A DNA stretch of 64,000 bases from Pseudomonas cedrina subsp. cedrina (GTDB lineage Bacteria; Pseudomonadota; Gammaproteobacteria; Pseudomonadales; Pseudomonadaceae): assembly GCF_001983175.1 (NCBI RefSeq), contig NZ_MNPW01000006.1, positions 372,001 through 436,000 of the forward strand, read 5' to 3'. Position 1 is the stretch's first letter. The number at the start of each line of letters is the position of its first letter. The notes under the pieces were generated by a model. That model did no database searches and was not told the origin of the DNA. It was given only the letters and a program-made list of their open reading frames with translations. The position numbers and the translations under genes are program-made. Below, one piece after another: positions 56,137 to 64,000 of this stretch.

Positions 56137-56340
56137 TCACCACGGCGCATGAGAAACCAGTTGGCCGCTGAAAAACCCCCAGGTGATCAACGCCAGGGTC
56201 ATCACGGCCAGCGCGACACGCACGGTCAAGGCCGTGACGAGGCGGTTGGAGTGGCCCTCGTCCTTGACCAGGAAAAACAAGCCACTGAACAGGCTCACGA
56301 CAGTCGCGATCAGCATCAGGGCAATGGCTGCTTTGAGCAT
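56137..56340 (-). CDS. Small two-TM protein (DUF2909, twin-transmembrane type)
   Basis: 67 residues from ATG 56340 (GGGAG ribosome site). Two TM helices (LKAAIALMLIATVVSLFSGLFFLV and VRVALAVMTLALITWGFFSG) are joined by a short charged loop KDEGHSNRLVTALT. Such proteins occur inside cox/heme A clusters and may help oxidase assembly, but no function is shown. It is the only minus-strand gene within the plus-strand cox block, convergent with coxC and divergent from the SURF1 gene. Confidence 0.87.
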   Translation of the reverse strand: MLKAAIALMLIATVVSLFSGLFFLVKDEGHSNRLVTALTVRVALAVMTLALITWGFFSGQLVSHAPW

Positions 56341-56387
56341 GGTCAGGCTCCCGGCTTTGATGGGCACTTAGGGGAAATGGGCGGGCA

Positions 56388-57152
56388 ATGAAAACAAGTA
56401 TAGCCAGCGCCATGAAATGCTTTCGTCCCGGGGTCGCACCCACGCTGGTCGTGCTGGTGTTGCTACCGCTGATGGCCGGCCTGGGGTTCTGGCAACTGTC
56501 CCGTGGTCATGAAAAACAGCGGCTGGTGGACAGCTATACCGAGCGGCGTGCGGCTGATCCGGTCAACAGTGCGCAACTCAATGACATCACTGACCCGGCC
56601 TTTCGCCGCGTGCAGTTGCGCGGGCAATTCGACGCCGAGCACAGCGTGCTGCTCGATAATCGGATGCGCGACGGCAAGGCCGGCGTCGAACTGCTGCAAC
56701 CCTTTCACGACCAGGCCAGCGGCCTGTGGCTGTTGCTCAATCGCGGCTGGCTGCCCTGGCCGGATCGGCGCACGCCGCCGGTCTTCAGCACCCCTGAACA
56801 GCCGTTGAATCTGCAGGCCTGGGTGTACGTCGCCCCTGGCGAAACCTTTCAGTTGCATGCCGACCCGGCGGGCGCGCAATGGCCGCGCCTGCTGACCGCG
56901 CTGCACCCCGCCGCGTTGTGGGCTGAGCTGGGTCGCAACGGTTTCGCCTATGAACTGCGGGCCGAAGCAGGCCCCGGCACCTACGAAACCACTTGGCCCA
57001 TTGTGGCCATGGGGCCGGAAAAACACTTGGCGTATGCCGTGCAGTGGTTCGCCATGTCGCTGGCCCTGCTGGCGCTTTATCTCTATCTCGGATGGCACAA
57101 CAAAAAGGAGAAGCCCCATGGGAGCGGCCATGAGTCCACCCAACACGTCTGA
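56388..57152 (+). CDS. SURF1-family oxidase assembly protein
   Basis: 254 residues with TM helices at both ends (about 17-35 and 218-238) and a periplasmic domain between. SURF1 signatures: LGFWQLSRGHEKQRLVDSY at the N-terminus, DNRMRDGKAGVELLQPF, LLNRGWLPW, and HLAYAVQWFAMSLALLALYLYLGW at the end. SURF1 helps deliver heme A to subunit I. The ATG at 56412 (MKCFRPGVAPTLV) is an alternative closer to the family N-terminus; neither has a strong ribosome site. The 3' end overlaps the next gene by 35 bp. Confidence 0.92.
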   Translation: MKTSIASAMKCFRPGVAPTLVVLVLLPLMAGLGFWQLSRGHEKQRLVDSYTERRAADPVNSAQLNDITDPAFRRVQLRGQFDAEHSVLLDNRMRDGKAGVELLQPFHDQASGLWLLLNRGWLPWPDRRTPPVFSTPEQPLNLQAWVYVAPGETFQLHADPAGAQWPRLLTALHPAALWAELGRNGFAYELRAEAGPGTYETTWPIVAMGPEKHLAYAVQWFAMSLALLALYLYLGWHNKKEKPHGSGHESTQHV

Positions 57153-57702
57153 ACTGCCTGACCGGCGCAAAGGCCGTTGGCAGCTGATCCTGATCCTGCT
57201 GATGGTGATCGGCCCGATGGCGCTGGCGACTTTCATGTACAAGCTGCAGTTCTGGGTCCCGGACGGCCGCAGCTACCATGGCGAACTGATCGGCAATGGC
57301 CAGACGCGTGGCGACATTGGCGTGCAGGCCGACGAACAGCGCTGGCAATTGCTGGTGACCGCGCCCGCCGCCTGCGCCGCCGATTGCCGGCAACTGGTGT
57401 ACCTCGCGCGCCAGTTGCAGATCGGCCTGGGCCGCGATGCTTCGCGCGCCAGCCATGCCTTGGCCAGCGCGCAGCCCGTCAGCAGCGATTACGCCGCCAA
57501 GCTCAAGGCCGAGTACCCACAACTGCAGCGCTATCCGCTGGACCTGTCGACGTTCACTAAAAATGCCAGTGCGCCGGGCGATGCGCAGCTGTGGATCGTC
57601 GATCCCCACGGCAATCTGGTGTTGCGCTACGACGCCACGGTCAAGGGCAAGGACTTGCTCAACGACCTGCGCCATTTGCTGAAACTGTCGAACATCGGAT
57701 AG
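57118..57702 (+). CDS. Membrane-anchored thioredoxin-like protein of the cox cluster (PA0111-like)
   Basis: 194 residues. AAGGAG ends 7 nt before the ATG at 57118, supporting this start even though it lies 35 bp inside the SURF1 gene; ATG 57130 is the alternative. One TM helix (WQLILILLMVIGPMALATFMYKLQF) is followed by a periplasmic domain. CAADCRQL holds two Cys in a C-X3-C arrangement, like SCO/thioredoxin-fold copper proteins, and LWIVDPHGNLVLRYD resembles the SCO C-terminal strand. A role in copper or heme insertion is inferred; function is not established. Confidence 0.85.
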   Translation: MGAAMSPPNTSELPDRRKGRWQLILILLMVIGPMALATFMYKLQFWVPDGRSYHGELIGNGQTRGDIGVQADEQRWQLLVTAPAACAADCRQLVYLARQLQIGLGRDASRASHALASAQPVSSDYAAKLKAEYPQLQRYPLDLSTFTKNASAPGDAQLWIVDPHGNLVLRYDATVKGKDLLNDLRHLLKLSNIG

Positions 57703-57712
57703 GGGCATCGTC

Positions 57713-58792
57713 ATGGCCAAACCCGGATTTCGCCTCGCGTTGTTTGCCACCTTGCTGGCGCTGGTCGTCGTGCTGCTCGGTGCCTACACCCGCTTGACCC
57801 ACGCCGGCCTGGGTTGCCCGGATTGGCCCGGCTGCTACGGTTTTATCAGCGTGCCGCAAAGTGAAGCCCAACTGGCCCATGCCGAGTTGCATTTTCCTGA
57901 TACACCGGTGGAAGCGGCCAAGGGCTGGAGCGAGATGATCCATCGCTACTTTGCCGGCACGCTGGGTGTACTGATCGCGCTGCTGGCGGCGCGTTCCTGG
58001 AGCCATCGGCGTGATCCGGGCCAGCCGGTGAAACTGCCGTTGTTCGTGCTGGCGGTGGTGGTTGCCCAGGCGGCGTTTGGCATGTGGACGGTGACGTTGA
58101 AGCTGTGGCCGCAGGTGGTGACAGGTCATCTTTTGGGCGGCTTTGCCACCTTGAGCCTGCTGTTTCTGCTGACCTTGCGCCTGTCCGGCGTGCTGCCCGC
58201 GTTGATCGTGCCCAAGCGCCTGCAATATTGGGCCACCGCCGGGCTGGTGCTGGTGATCGCGCAGATTGCGCTCGGCGGTTGGGTCAGCGCCAACTATGCG
58301 GCGGTGGCCTGTGTTGATTTGCCGACGTGTCATGGTGATTGGTGGCCGGCTGCGGATTTCGCCAATGGCTTTCACCTCACCCAGCACATCGGCCCCAACT
58401 ACCTTGGCGGGCAATTGGACAGCGAAGCGCGCACCGCCATCCACCTGACCCACCGCGCTGGCGCCGTGATCGTCAGCCTGGTGCTGCTCGGCCTGGCCTG
58501 GCAACTGCGTGCGGTCGGCATGACGCGGTTGGCGGGTTTGCTGCTGATCGCCCTGGCCGCGCAAGTCTGCCTGGGTGTGAGCAATGTGTATTTCGGCCTG
58601 CCGCTGCCGGTGGCGGTCGGGCATAACGCCGGGGGCGCGGCGCTGTTGCTGAGCCTGGTGCTGGTCAATTATCACGCGCGCACCAGCCTGGTCCGGGTGC
58701 GCAAGCCGCTGCCATTCGCTTGGCGATTTATCCCGCGCAAACCGGTGTCGGGCCTGATGACCCTTAAAGGAGAGATGCCATGGCGACCCTGA
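57713..58792 (+). CDS. ctaA: Heme A synthase (COX15/CtaA)
   Basis: 359 residues with eight TM helices. It oxidises the C8 methyl of heme O to make heme A for the aa3 oxidase. Conserved His ligands lie in [38 protein letters not shown] and [13 protein letters not shown] Cys pair in [14 protein letters not shown] matches the extracytoplasmic loop of COX15 type. It overlaps cyoE by 13 bp and is translationally coupled. Confidence 0.96.
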   Translation: MAKPGFRLALFATLLALVVVLLGAYTRLTHAGLGCPDWPGCYGFISVPQSEAQLAHAELHFPDTPVEAAKGWSEMIHRYFAGTLGVLIALLAARSWSHRRDPGQPVKLPLFVLAVVVAQAAFGMWTVTLKLWPQVVTGHLLGGFATLSLLFLLTLRLSGVLPALIVPKRLQYWATAGLVLVIAQIALGGWVSANYAAVACVDLPTCHGDWWPAADFANGFHLTQHIGPNYLGGQLDSEARTAIHLTHRAGAVIVSLVLLGLAWQLRAVGMTRLAGLLLIALAAQVCLGVSNVYFGLPLPVAVGHNAGGAALLLSLVLVNYHARTSLVRVRKPLPFAWRFIPRKPVSGLMTLKGEMPWRP

Positions 58793-59679
58793 TCGGCGCG
58801 CGTCACGGCCAGGCGATCTGGCGTGACTACCTGGAGCTGACCAAGCCGAAGGTGGTGGTGCTGATGCTCATCACTTCCTTGGTGGGGATGTTCCTGGCGA
58901 CCCGTGCCGGCGTGCCGTGGACGGTGCTGGTGTTCGGCAACCTGGGGATTGCCCTGTGTGCGGGCGGCGCGGCGGCGGTCAACCATGTAGTGGACCGGCG
59001 GATTGACGCGGTAATGGCGCGCACCCACAAGCGGCCCTTGGCAGAGGGGCGCGTCTCACCACTGGCGGCGTTGGCGTTTGCATTGTTTCTGGCTGTTGCA
59101 GGGCTGGCGCTGTTGCTGGCGTTCACCAATGTGCTGGCGGCATGGCTGACCCTGGCTTCGTTGCTGGGCTACGCCGTGATCTACACCGGGTTTCTAAAGC
59201 GCGCGACGCCGCAGAATATTGTCATCGGCGGGCTGGCCGGCGCGGCGCCGCCGTTGTTGGGGTGGGTTGCCGTCACCGGCCACGTCAGCGCCGAACCCTT
59301 GCTGCTGGTGCTGATCATCTTCGCCTGGACCCCGCCGCACTTCTGGGCGCTGGCCATTCACCGCAAGGAGGAATATGCCAAGGCCGACATCCCGATGCTG
59401 CCGGTCACCCATGGCGAGCACTACACCAAGGTGCACATCCTGCTCTACACCTTCGCCCTGCTGGCGGTGAGCCTGATGCCTTATGTGATCCATATGAGCG
59501 GCTTGCTCTACCTTGCGTGCGCGCTGGTATTGGGCGGACGCTTTCTGCAATGGGCCTGGGTGTTGTACCGTGGCGCTCGGCCGCACGCGGCGATCAACAC
59601 CTTCAAGTACTCTATCTGGTACCTGTTCCTGCTGTTTATCGCCCTGCTCGTAGACCACTACCTACTGTTGAACCTATGA
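58780..59679 (+). CDS. cyoE: Protoheme IX farnesyltransferase (heme O synthase)
   Basis: 299 residues, UbiA-type prenyltransferase with about nine TM helices. The farnesyl diphosphate site is in [23 protein letters not shown], and the second motif is near [29 protein letters not shown]. It makes heme O, the substrate of CtaA. In this cluster the gene is often named ctaB. It starts inside the end of ctaA and ends in a 4-bp overlap with the SCO gene. Confidence 0.97.
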   Translation: MATLIGARHGQAIWRDYLELTKPKVVVLMLITSLVGMFLATRAGVPWTVLVFGNLGIALCAGGAAAVNHVVDRRIDAVMARTHKRPLAEGRVSPLAALAFALFLAVAGLALLLAFTNVLAAWLTLASLLGYAVIYTGFLKRATPQNIVIGGLAGAAPPLLGWVAVTGHVSAEPLLLVLIIFAWTPPHFWALAIHRKEEYAKADIPMLPVTHGEHYTKVHILLYTFALLAVSLMPYVIHMSGLLYLACALVLGGRFLQWAWVLYRGARPHAAINTFKYSIWYLFLLFIALLVDHYLLLNL

Positions 59680-60311
59680 CTCGAACTCAAAAGACTGTCT
59701 TCATCCTGGTAGCCCTGGTGGCATTGATCATGGGCCTGACCGTTAACAAAGTGCTCTCGGGCAAGGGCCAGGGCGACCCCACCGCGCTGATCGACGCAGG
59801 CATCATCCTGCTGCCGCAAAGCCGCCAATTGCCGCCGGTGACCATGACAGACCAGAACGGCCAGCCGGTGCTCGTCAACGAATTGAAAGGCAAGTGGAGC
59901 CTGCTGTTCTTCGGCTACACCTTCTGCCCGGACATCTGCCCCACCACCCTCGCCCAACTGCGCCAGATCAAGAGCGAGCTGCCCAAGGACGTTGTGGATA
60001 AGTTGCAGGTGGTCCTGGTGAGCGTCGACCCGAACCGCGATACGCCGACCCAGCTCAAGCAGTACCTGGGCTACTTCGACCCGCAGTTCCAGGGCCTCAC
60101 CGGCGCGAATGTGGAGGATGTACAGAAAGTCTCGAATGCCGTAAGCATCCCGTTTATTCCGGCCGACACCAGCAAGCCGAACTACACCGTCGACCACAGC
60201 GGCAACCTCGCGCTGATCGGGCCGGACGGGACACAGCGCGGGTTTATTCGTGCGCCGCTGAACAGCCAGAAGCTGGTGGCACAATTGCCGGGGTTGTTGC
60301 AGCGTAAGTAA
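59676..60311 (+). CDS. SCO1/SenC copper-chaperone protein
   Basis: 211 residues. A single N-terminal TM anchor ([22 protein letters not shown]) is followed by a periplasmic thioredoxin fold. The copper site is [10 protein letters not shown] (Cys-X3-Cys) with the distal His in [13 protein letters not shown]. It loads CuA on subunit II. The start ATG overlaps the cyoE stop (ATGA). It is the last gene of the cox cluster, followed by a REP pair. Confidence 0.96.
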   Translation: MTRTQKTVFILVALVALIMGLTVNKVLSGKGQGDPTALIDAGIILLPQSRQLPPVTMTDQNGQPVLVNELKGKWSLLFFGYTFCPDICPTTLAQLRQIKSELPKDVVDKLQVVLVSVDPNRDTPTQLKQYLGYFDPQFQGLTGANVEDVQKVSNAVSIPFIPADTSKPNYTVDHSGNLALIGPDGTQRGFIRAPLNSQKLVAQLPGLLQRK

Positions 60312-60345
60312 GCCGATCACCACCCTGCCAACAACACACATCACC

Positions 60346-60434
60346 TGTGGGAGCTGGCTTGCCTGCGATAGCGGTGGACCAGTACCTGATAGGCTGGCTG
60401 ACCCACCGCCATCGCAGGCAAGCCAGCTCCCACA
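60346..60434. repeat. REP pair downstream of the cox cluster
   Basis: TGTGGGAGCTGGCTTGCCTG and its complement are separated by about 40 bp whose own inner bases (AGCGGTGG and CCACCGC) extend the palindrome. Confidence 0.9.
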
Positions 60435-60504
60435 GTGGTTTTGTGCAAGGGTTGAGCAGTGTGTCGTCGGATATTTCCCGCAAGATGTCGCGCCCTGCAT
60501 GAAC

Positions 60505-60533
60505 TTGTTGGGCGCTCTTGGGGTGGCTAGTCT
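60505..60533 (+). promoter_or_regulatory. Predicted promoter of the structured leader
   Basis: TTGTTG (60505-60510), a 17-bp spacer, then TAGTCT (60528-60533) would start transcription near 60540, at the foot of the first hairpin. The matches to consensus are modest, so the call relies partly on spacing and position. Confidence 0.4.
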
Positions 60534-60536
60534 TTG

Positions 60537-60624
60537 CCCTGTCGCTGCAAATTCAGTGACAGGGTGTGGAAGCCCTTATATCGTTAGGCGCACAAAGCGC
60601 CACCAAGTGTCAGGCGCTTTTTTT
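60537..60624 (+). ncRNA. Structured leader or small RNA ending in an intrinsic terminator
   Basis: Hairpin A: CCCTGTCGCTG (60537-60547), loop CAAATT, CAGTGACAGGG (60554-60564), 11 pairs with one G-U. Terminator: AAAGCGCC (60594-60601), 11-nt loop, GGCGCTTT (60613-60620), then T to 60624. An alternative pairing, GGCGC (60587-60591) with GCGCC (60597-60601), would break the terminator stem. This is an attenuator-like layout. The product could be an sRNA of about 85 nt or, with read-through, the leader of the BRO-N mRNA. Sequence features are seen directly; the regulatory role is inference. Confidence 0.55.
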
Positions 60625-60640
60625 CTTGTCTGCGTTTTAT

Positions 60641-60732
60641 GGTGGTTGTGCGCGGGGCGCTTTCGAGTGCGCCGGGTGCCTAACGTCCCGGTCTTCCACA
60701 CCTGCGTACAACCGCCACCCATTACGTGGAAG
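60641..60732 (+). promoter_or_regulatory. Second structured block of the BRO-N leader
   Basis: GGTGGTTGTGCGC (60641-60653) pairs with GCGTACAA...CCACC (60704-60719, three-base bulge). Inside are GGCGC/GCGCC (60656-60660, 60669-60673) and CCGGG/CCCGG (60672-60676, 60687-60691). CTTCCAC (60693-60699) can pair with GTGGAAG upstream (60566-60572, extended to 10 bp) or downstream (60726-60732), so two folds exclude each other. It lies just before the ribosome site GGAG at 60761-60764. Confidence 0.55.
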
Positions 60733-60771
60733 TAGTGTTTGGCGGTCCTTTGATACGTTAGGAGCCAGACC

Positions 60772-61128
60772 ATGCAAGTACTTACCCCTGATCCCCCTAT
60801 CACTCCCGAAGTCTTCACCCGCCACCATCACCAACTGCATGCCGTGCTGATCGACGGTCAGCCCTGGTTCAGTGCTTCCGACATCGGCCACCTGATGGGC
60901 CTGCACCTCAACCCGGCATTACTGCGAAAACTCGATCCCGATCAGCAACACACTCTGCCCCTGATCACTCACGGTCACTGCGCACCGACCTTGATGGTCA
61001 GCGAGTCTGGCGTCTATGCGATGCTCATCTATCACTACTACCCGGAGAACCGTTGCCTGCGTCAGTGGCTGACTCATGAGGTCATACCTGCGCTGCGTGG
61101 CAAACAGCGGGTAAGTGTGTCGGCCTGA
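60772..61128 (+). CDS. Stand-alone BRO-N (phage antirepressor-like) protein
   Basis: 118 residues. The body matches a BRO N-terminal domain: LHAVLIDGQPWFSASDIGHLMGL, a helix NPALLRKLDPDQQHTL, then LMVSESGVYAMLIYHYYPENRCLRQWLTHEVIPALRGK, whose ending corresponds to the KRWVTHEVLPAIRK signature of BRO/antirepressor proteins. No C-terminal antirepressor domain follows, so this is the domain alone. It is probably DNA-binding; the target is unknown. There are no phage genes nearby. It is preceded by an unusual structured leader and followed by a REP pair. GGAG is 7 nt before the ATG. Confidence 0.82.
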   Translation: MQVLTPDPPITPEVFTRHHHQLHAVLIDGQPWFSASDIGHLMGLHLNPALLRKLDPDQQHTLPLITHGHCAPTLMVSESGVYAMLIYHYYPENRCLRQWLTHEVIPALRGKQRVSVSA

Positions 61129-61151
61129 TCGTTCAGGCAACACAAAGCAAT

Positions 61152-61240
61152 TGTGGGAGCTGGCTTGCCTGCGATTGCGGTGGGTCAGTCAGCCTATTAG
61201 CCACTGGTCCAACGCTATCGCAGGCAAGCCAGCACCCACA
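61152..61240. repeat. REP pair between convergent BRO-N and metQ genes
   Basis: TGTGGGAGCTGGCTTGCCTG pairs with ATCGCAGGCAAGCCAGCACC. The right arm has one change (AGCACCCACA for AGCTCCCACA), a decayed end. Confidence 0.87.
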
Positions 61241-61275
61241 TTTTTGATCTTCAGTGTTTTGGAGATCGAGGCCGA

Positions 61276-62046
61276 TCAGAACGCCGGCAGGATTGCGCCT
61301 TTGTACTTCTCGAGGATGAACGCTTTCACTTCAGGCGTGTGCAGCGCTGCAACCAGCTTCTTCACCGCATCCGAATCCTTGTTGTCTTCGCGGGTCACCA
61401 GGATGTTCACGTAAGGCGAGTCGTTGCCTTCGATGACCAAAGCATCCTTGGAGGGGTCCAGCTTGGCTTCCAGCGCGTAGTTGGTGTTGATCAGCGCCAG
61501 GTCGACCTGGGTCAGCACGCGCGGCAGGGTGGCGGCTTCCAGTTCGCGGAATTTCAGGTTTTTGCTGTTACCGGTGATGTCCTTGATGGTCGACAGGATG
61601 TCAGTCGGGTCCTTCAGGGTGATCAGGCCGTTCTTGGCCAGCAGCAACAGCGCGCGGCCGCCATTGGTGGCGTCGTTCGGAATCACGACGTTGGCGCCGC
61701 TCGGCAGCTCGTCCAGCTTCTTGTACTTGCTGGAGTAGGCGCCCAGGGGCTCCAGGTGCACGGCGCCGACGCTCACCAGGTGAGTGCCCTTGGCTTTGTT
61801 GAATTCATCCAGGTACGGCTGGTGCTGGAAGAAGTTGGCGTCCAGGCGTTTTTCCGCCACTTGCACGTTTGGTTGCACGTAGTCGGTGAAGACTTTGACC
61901 TGCAGGTCCACGCCTTCTTTGGCGAGTGCAGGTTTCACGAATTCGAGGATTTCCGCGTGCGGCACCGGCGAAGCGGCGACCGTGAGGGTCTCGGCGTGGG
62001 CGGAGAACGCGGCAACGGCGGCGAAAGCAACCAGTAGTTTTTTCAT
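61276..62046 (-). CDS. metQ: Methionine-binding periplasmic protein MetQ
   Basis: 256 residues, NlpA/MetQ family. A signal peptide MKKLLVAFAAVAAFSAHA ends in a signal peptidase I type site (no lipobox Cys), so the protein may be soluble rather than a lipoprotein as in E. coli. The mature part begins ETLTVAASPVPHAEILEFVKPALAKEGVDLQVKVFTDYVQPN, with FFQHQPYLDEFN and VVIPNDATNGGRALLLL typical of methionine binders. Start at ATG 62046 with AAGGAG before it. It is the last gene of metN-metI-metQ. Confidence 0.93.
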   Translation of the reverse strand: MKKLLVAFAAVAAFSAHAETLTVAASPVPHAEILEFVKPALAKEGVDLQVKVFTDYVQPNVQVAEKRLDANFFQHQPYLDEFNKAKGTHLVSVGAVHLEPLGAYSSKYKKLDELPSGANVVIPNDATNGGRALLLLAKNGLITLKDPTDILSTIKDITGNSKNLKFRELEAATLPRVLTQVDLALINTNYALEAKLDPSKDALVIEGNDSPYVNILVTREDNKDSDAVKKLVAALHTPEVKAFILEKYKGAILPAF

Positions 62047-62097
62047 CCAACAAGCTCCTTGTTCGGGCATGTGCCGGCGCCTGGCCGGCCATGGCCG

Positions 62098-62772
62098 TTA
62101 TTTTCGAGAAAAGTGCACCACCAGCTTGTCGCCGACGGTTTGCAGAATTTGCACCAGAATCAGCAGCATCACCACGGTGACCACCATCACGTCGGTCTGG
62201 AAGCGCTGGTAACCGAAACGGATCGCCAGGTCACCCAGGCCACCAGCACCGACTACACCGGCCATCGCCGTGTAGGACACCAGTGTAATCGCCGTCACCG
62301 TAATCGCCGCGAAAATGCCGGGACGGGCTTCGGGCAACAAGGCGTTGGTGATGATCTGGCGGGTGGTGGCGCCCATGGATTGGGTCGCCTCGATGATGCC
62401 GCGGTCCACTTCGCGCAGGGCGGTTTCAACCAGGCGTGCGAAGAACGGCGTGGCACCGACGACCAGCGGTGGAATCGCACCCGCCACGCCCAGCGATGTG
62501 CCAGTGATCAGGACGGTGAACGGGATCATCACGATCAACAGGATGATGAACGGCAGCGAGCGCAGGATATTGACGATCAGCGACAGCAGTGCGTACAGGC
62601 CCTTCTGTTCGAACAACTGGCGCGGGCTGGTCAGGAACAGCAGCACGCCCAGCGGCAGGCCCAGCAGCACGGTGAAGAACAGCGAGCCGAATAGCATGGT
62701 CATGGTGTCGCCGGTGGCGAGCCAGATTTCGGACCAGTCGATATTGGCGAAGAAACTCAACAGGACTTCCAT
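62098..62772 (-). CDS. metI: Methionine ABC transporter permease MetI
   Basis: 224 residues with five or six TM helices. The ATPase-coupling EAA loop is REVDRGIIEATQSMGATTRQIITNALLPEARPGI. It forms the inner-membrane channel for D/L-methionine uptake with MetN. The start overlaps the metN stop by one base, so the two are coupled; 51 bp separate it from metQ. Confidence 0.95.
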   Translation of the reverse strand: MEVLLSFFANIDWSEIWLATGDTMTMLFGSLFFTVLLGLPLGVLLFLTSPRQLFEQKGLYALLSLIVNILRSLPFIILLIVMIPFTVLITGTSLGVAGAIPPLVVGATPFFARLVETALREVDRGIIEATQSMGATTRQIITNALLPEARPGIFAAITVTAITLVSYTAMAGVVGAGGLGDLAIRFGYQRFQTDVMVVTVVMLLILVQILQTVGDKLVVHFSRK

Positions 62773-63779
62773 TAGCGCAGGACCTCCATGTGGACGTCAG
62801 CGGCGGTGAAGCGCGCGAAGGCTGCTTCCATGTCGCCACCCGTAACGGCGAGGGTCAGTTGCCCGTAGGGGATGTCTTTGATGCGGTCGATACGACCGGC
62901 GAGGATGCTGTAGTCCACCCCCGTTTCGCGGGCGACGGTACCCAGCAACGGCGCGTAGGTCGCTTCGCCCTGAAACGTCAGGCGTACGATACGGCCTGGG
63001 ACGTGGGCGAAGTCATCGCGTTGCTCGCCTTCATCGACCTGCTCGGCTTCTTGGACGAAGCGTTTGGTGGTCGGGTGTTTGGGATGCAGGAACACATCGG
63101 CCACCGAGCCTTGCTCGACGATCACGCCGGCGTCCATCACCGCCACCTGGTCGCAGACGCGGCGGATCACATCCATTTCGTGGGTGATCAGCACGATGGT
63201 CAGCTTGAGTTCGCGGTTGATCTCGGCCAGCAGTTGCAGCACCGAGGCGGTGGTCTGCGGGTCGAGCGCGCTGGTGGCTTCGTCGCACAGCAAGATCTTG
63301 GGCTTGGTCGCCAGGGCGCGAGCAATGCCGACGCGCTGCTTCTGGCCGCCGGACAACTGCGCCGGGTACTTCCTGGCGTGGTCCGACAGGCCGACGCGGG
63401 CGAGCAACTCGGCGACGCGCAGGTCGATGTCCTTGCGCGACAATTCGCCGGCCAGGGTCAGGGGCAGCGCGACGTTGTCGGCGACGGTCTTGGAGGCCAG
63501 CAGGTTGAAGTGCTGGAAGATCATCCCGACCTGCTGGCGAAAACGGCGCAGGCCGTTGGCGTCCAGGGCGGTGACTTCTTCGCCATCCACCGTGATCTGG
63601 CCGCCGCTCGGTTCTTCGAGGCGGTTGATCAGGCGCAGCAGGGTGCTTTTACCCGCACCCGAGTGGCCGATCAGGCCAAATACCTGGCCGTTCTCGACGC
63701 GCAGGCTGGTGGAATGCAGGGCGGGGATATCCTTACCGGCGACGCGGTAGGTTTTATGGACGTTTTGAAACTCGATCAC
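62772..63779 (-). CDS. metN: Methionine ABC transporter ATPase MetN
   Basis: 335 residues. Walker A is GHSGAGKST, the ABC signature [15 protein letters not shown], Walker [14 protein letters not shown], with a His switch in [10 protein letters not shown]. The C-terminal NIL domain (about 265-335: [39 protein letters not shown]) binds methionine and gives trans-inhibition, a known MetN feature. It starts the operon; the 221 bp before it, up to the window end, would contain its promoter. I found no S-box or other riboswitch there. Confidence 0.96.
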   Translation of the reverse strand: MIEFQNVHKTYRVAGKDIPALHSTSLRVENGQVFGLIGHSGAGKSTLLRLINRLEEPSGGQITVDGEEVTALDANGLRRFRQQVGMIFQHFNLLASKTVADNVALPLTLAGELSRKDIDLRVAELLARVGLSDHARKYPAQLSGGQKQRVGIARALATKPKILLCDEATSALDPQTTASVLQLLAEINRELKLTIVLITHEMDVIRRVCDQVAVMDAGVIVEQGSVADVFLHPKHPTTKRFVQEAEQVDEGEQRDDFAHVPGRIVRLTFQGEATYAPLLGTVARETGVDYSILAGRIDRIKDIPYGQLTLAVTGGDMEAAFARFTAADVHMEVLR

Positions 63780-64000
63780 GTAGCGAACCTTGTGGGGCGC
63801 ATTGAAAAGGGATCAGCGGTTAGCCGGGCGCGCATTTTAGCCTGTCCGACTAGCGTTTCTTAGCATTTATTTCGCATCCACCCAGCGATTTGGCAATAAC
63901 GCGATCAAAGGTCATAAAAAAGGAACGGCCCAAAACCTCATCAGTCACTACTTAAGCAACTCGTTTTCCAGGTGCCGTGCCTGGGAGTTTGCTCAAACGA

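Noticed and set aside
60499..60850. Short open frames (78-94 codons) over the structured leader before the BRO-N gene
   Set aside because: They lack good ribosome sites, overlap the terminator and hairpins, and resemble no protein; the region is better explained as RNA structure.
63780..64000. A methionine-responsive riboswitch upstream of metN
   Set aside because: No terminator pairs or S-box-like conserved blocks are visible; pseudomonads normally control met genes otherwise.

Overview
The window looks like a near-origin segment of a chromosome from the Pseudomonas fluorescens group. The order plsC-like/gmhB/glyS/glyQ/tag, then trkA/rsmB/fmt/def, dprA/tsaC/qor/hemF/aroE, trpBA/trpI and can/sulP/cox is the conserved block that follows dnaA-dnaN-recF-gyrB in pseudomonads. 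GC content is high, antisense reading frames are long, and Pseudomonas-type REP palindromes fill many gaps. At least six exact TTATCCACA DnaA-box 9-mers occur, but no oriC cluster, so oriC probably lies outside the left edge. No rRNA, tRNA, CRISPR array, insertion sequence or integrase was seen.

Layout. 1-2.7 kb: end of a FecR-like protein gene and a CHASE2 sensor kinase. 2.8-7.2 kb (minus strand): acyltransferase, GmhB, GlyS, GlyQ. 7.3-8.8 kb: Tag and an LpxL-type acyltransferase. 8.9-13.5 kb (minus): TPR protein, TrkA, RsmB, Fmt, Def. 13.6-19.1 kb: a LysM-less remnant of a normally LysM-bearing protein, DprA, TsaC, Qor, HemF (behind an Anr-like box) and AroE. 19.2-29.3 kb is accessory metabolism: SulP transporter, choline-sulfate use (ChoX, BetC, LysR regulator), a DOPA-dioxygenase-like protein and D-galactonate catabolism (DgoK, DgoA, DgoD, transporter). 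29.3-31 kb: a berberine-bridge-type flavoprotein. 31.1-34.2 kb: TrpA, TrpB and the regulator TrpI. 34.2-42.7 kb: small stress and envelope proteins (DUF883, dodecin, two DUF1161 paralogues, OsmC, LLM oxidoreductase, two lipoproteins), a HAD phosphatase, a gamma carbonic anhydrase, oligopeptidase A and YheV. 43-46.8 kb: a three-subunit periplasmic gluconate-type dehydrogenase. 46.9-48 kb: a radical SAM protein behind a LexA box. 48.2-51.4 kb: beta carbonic anhydrase, SulP transporter and a hypothetical protein. 51.7-60.3 kb: the aa3 cytochrome c oxidase cluster with its assembly and heme A genes. 60.5-61.1 kb: a heavily structured leader followed by a stand-alone BRO-N protein. 61.3-63.8 kb: the MetNIQ methionine importer.

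How the parts work together. BetC releases choline from choline-O-sulfate, and ChoX would bind choline for import. The Dgo enzymes take imported galactonate to pyruvate and glyceraldehyde-3-phosphate. The GMC/cytochrome c dehydrogenase feeds periplasmic electrons into the respiratory chain, which could end at the aa3 oxidase encoded about 5 kb away. Carbonic anhydrase plus SulP suggests bicarbonate handling.

The least explained feature is at about 60.5-61.13 kb. A weak promoter is followed by an 11-bp hairpin, an intrinsic terminator that competes with another pairing, more hairpins that share mutually exclusive arms, and then a lone phage-antirepressor-type BRO-N gene. It reads like an RNA-controlled islet and is the best candidate for an undescribed system.
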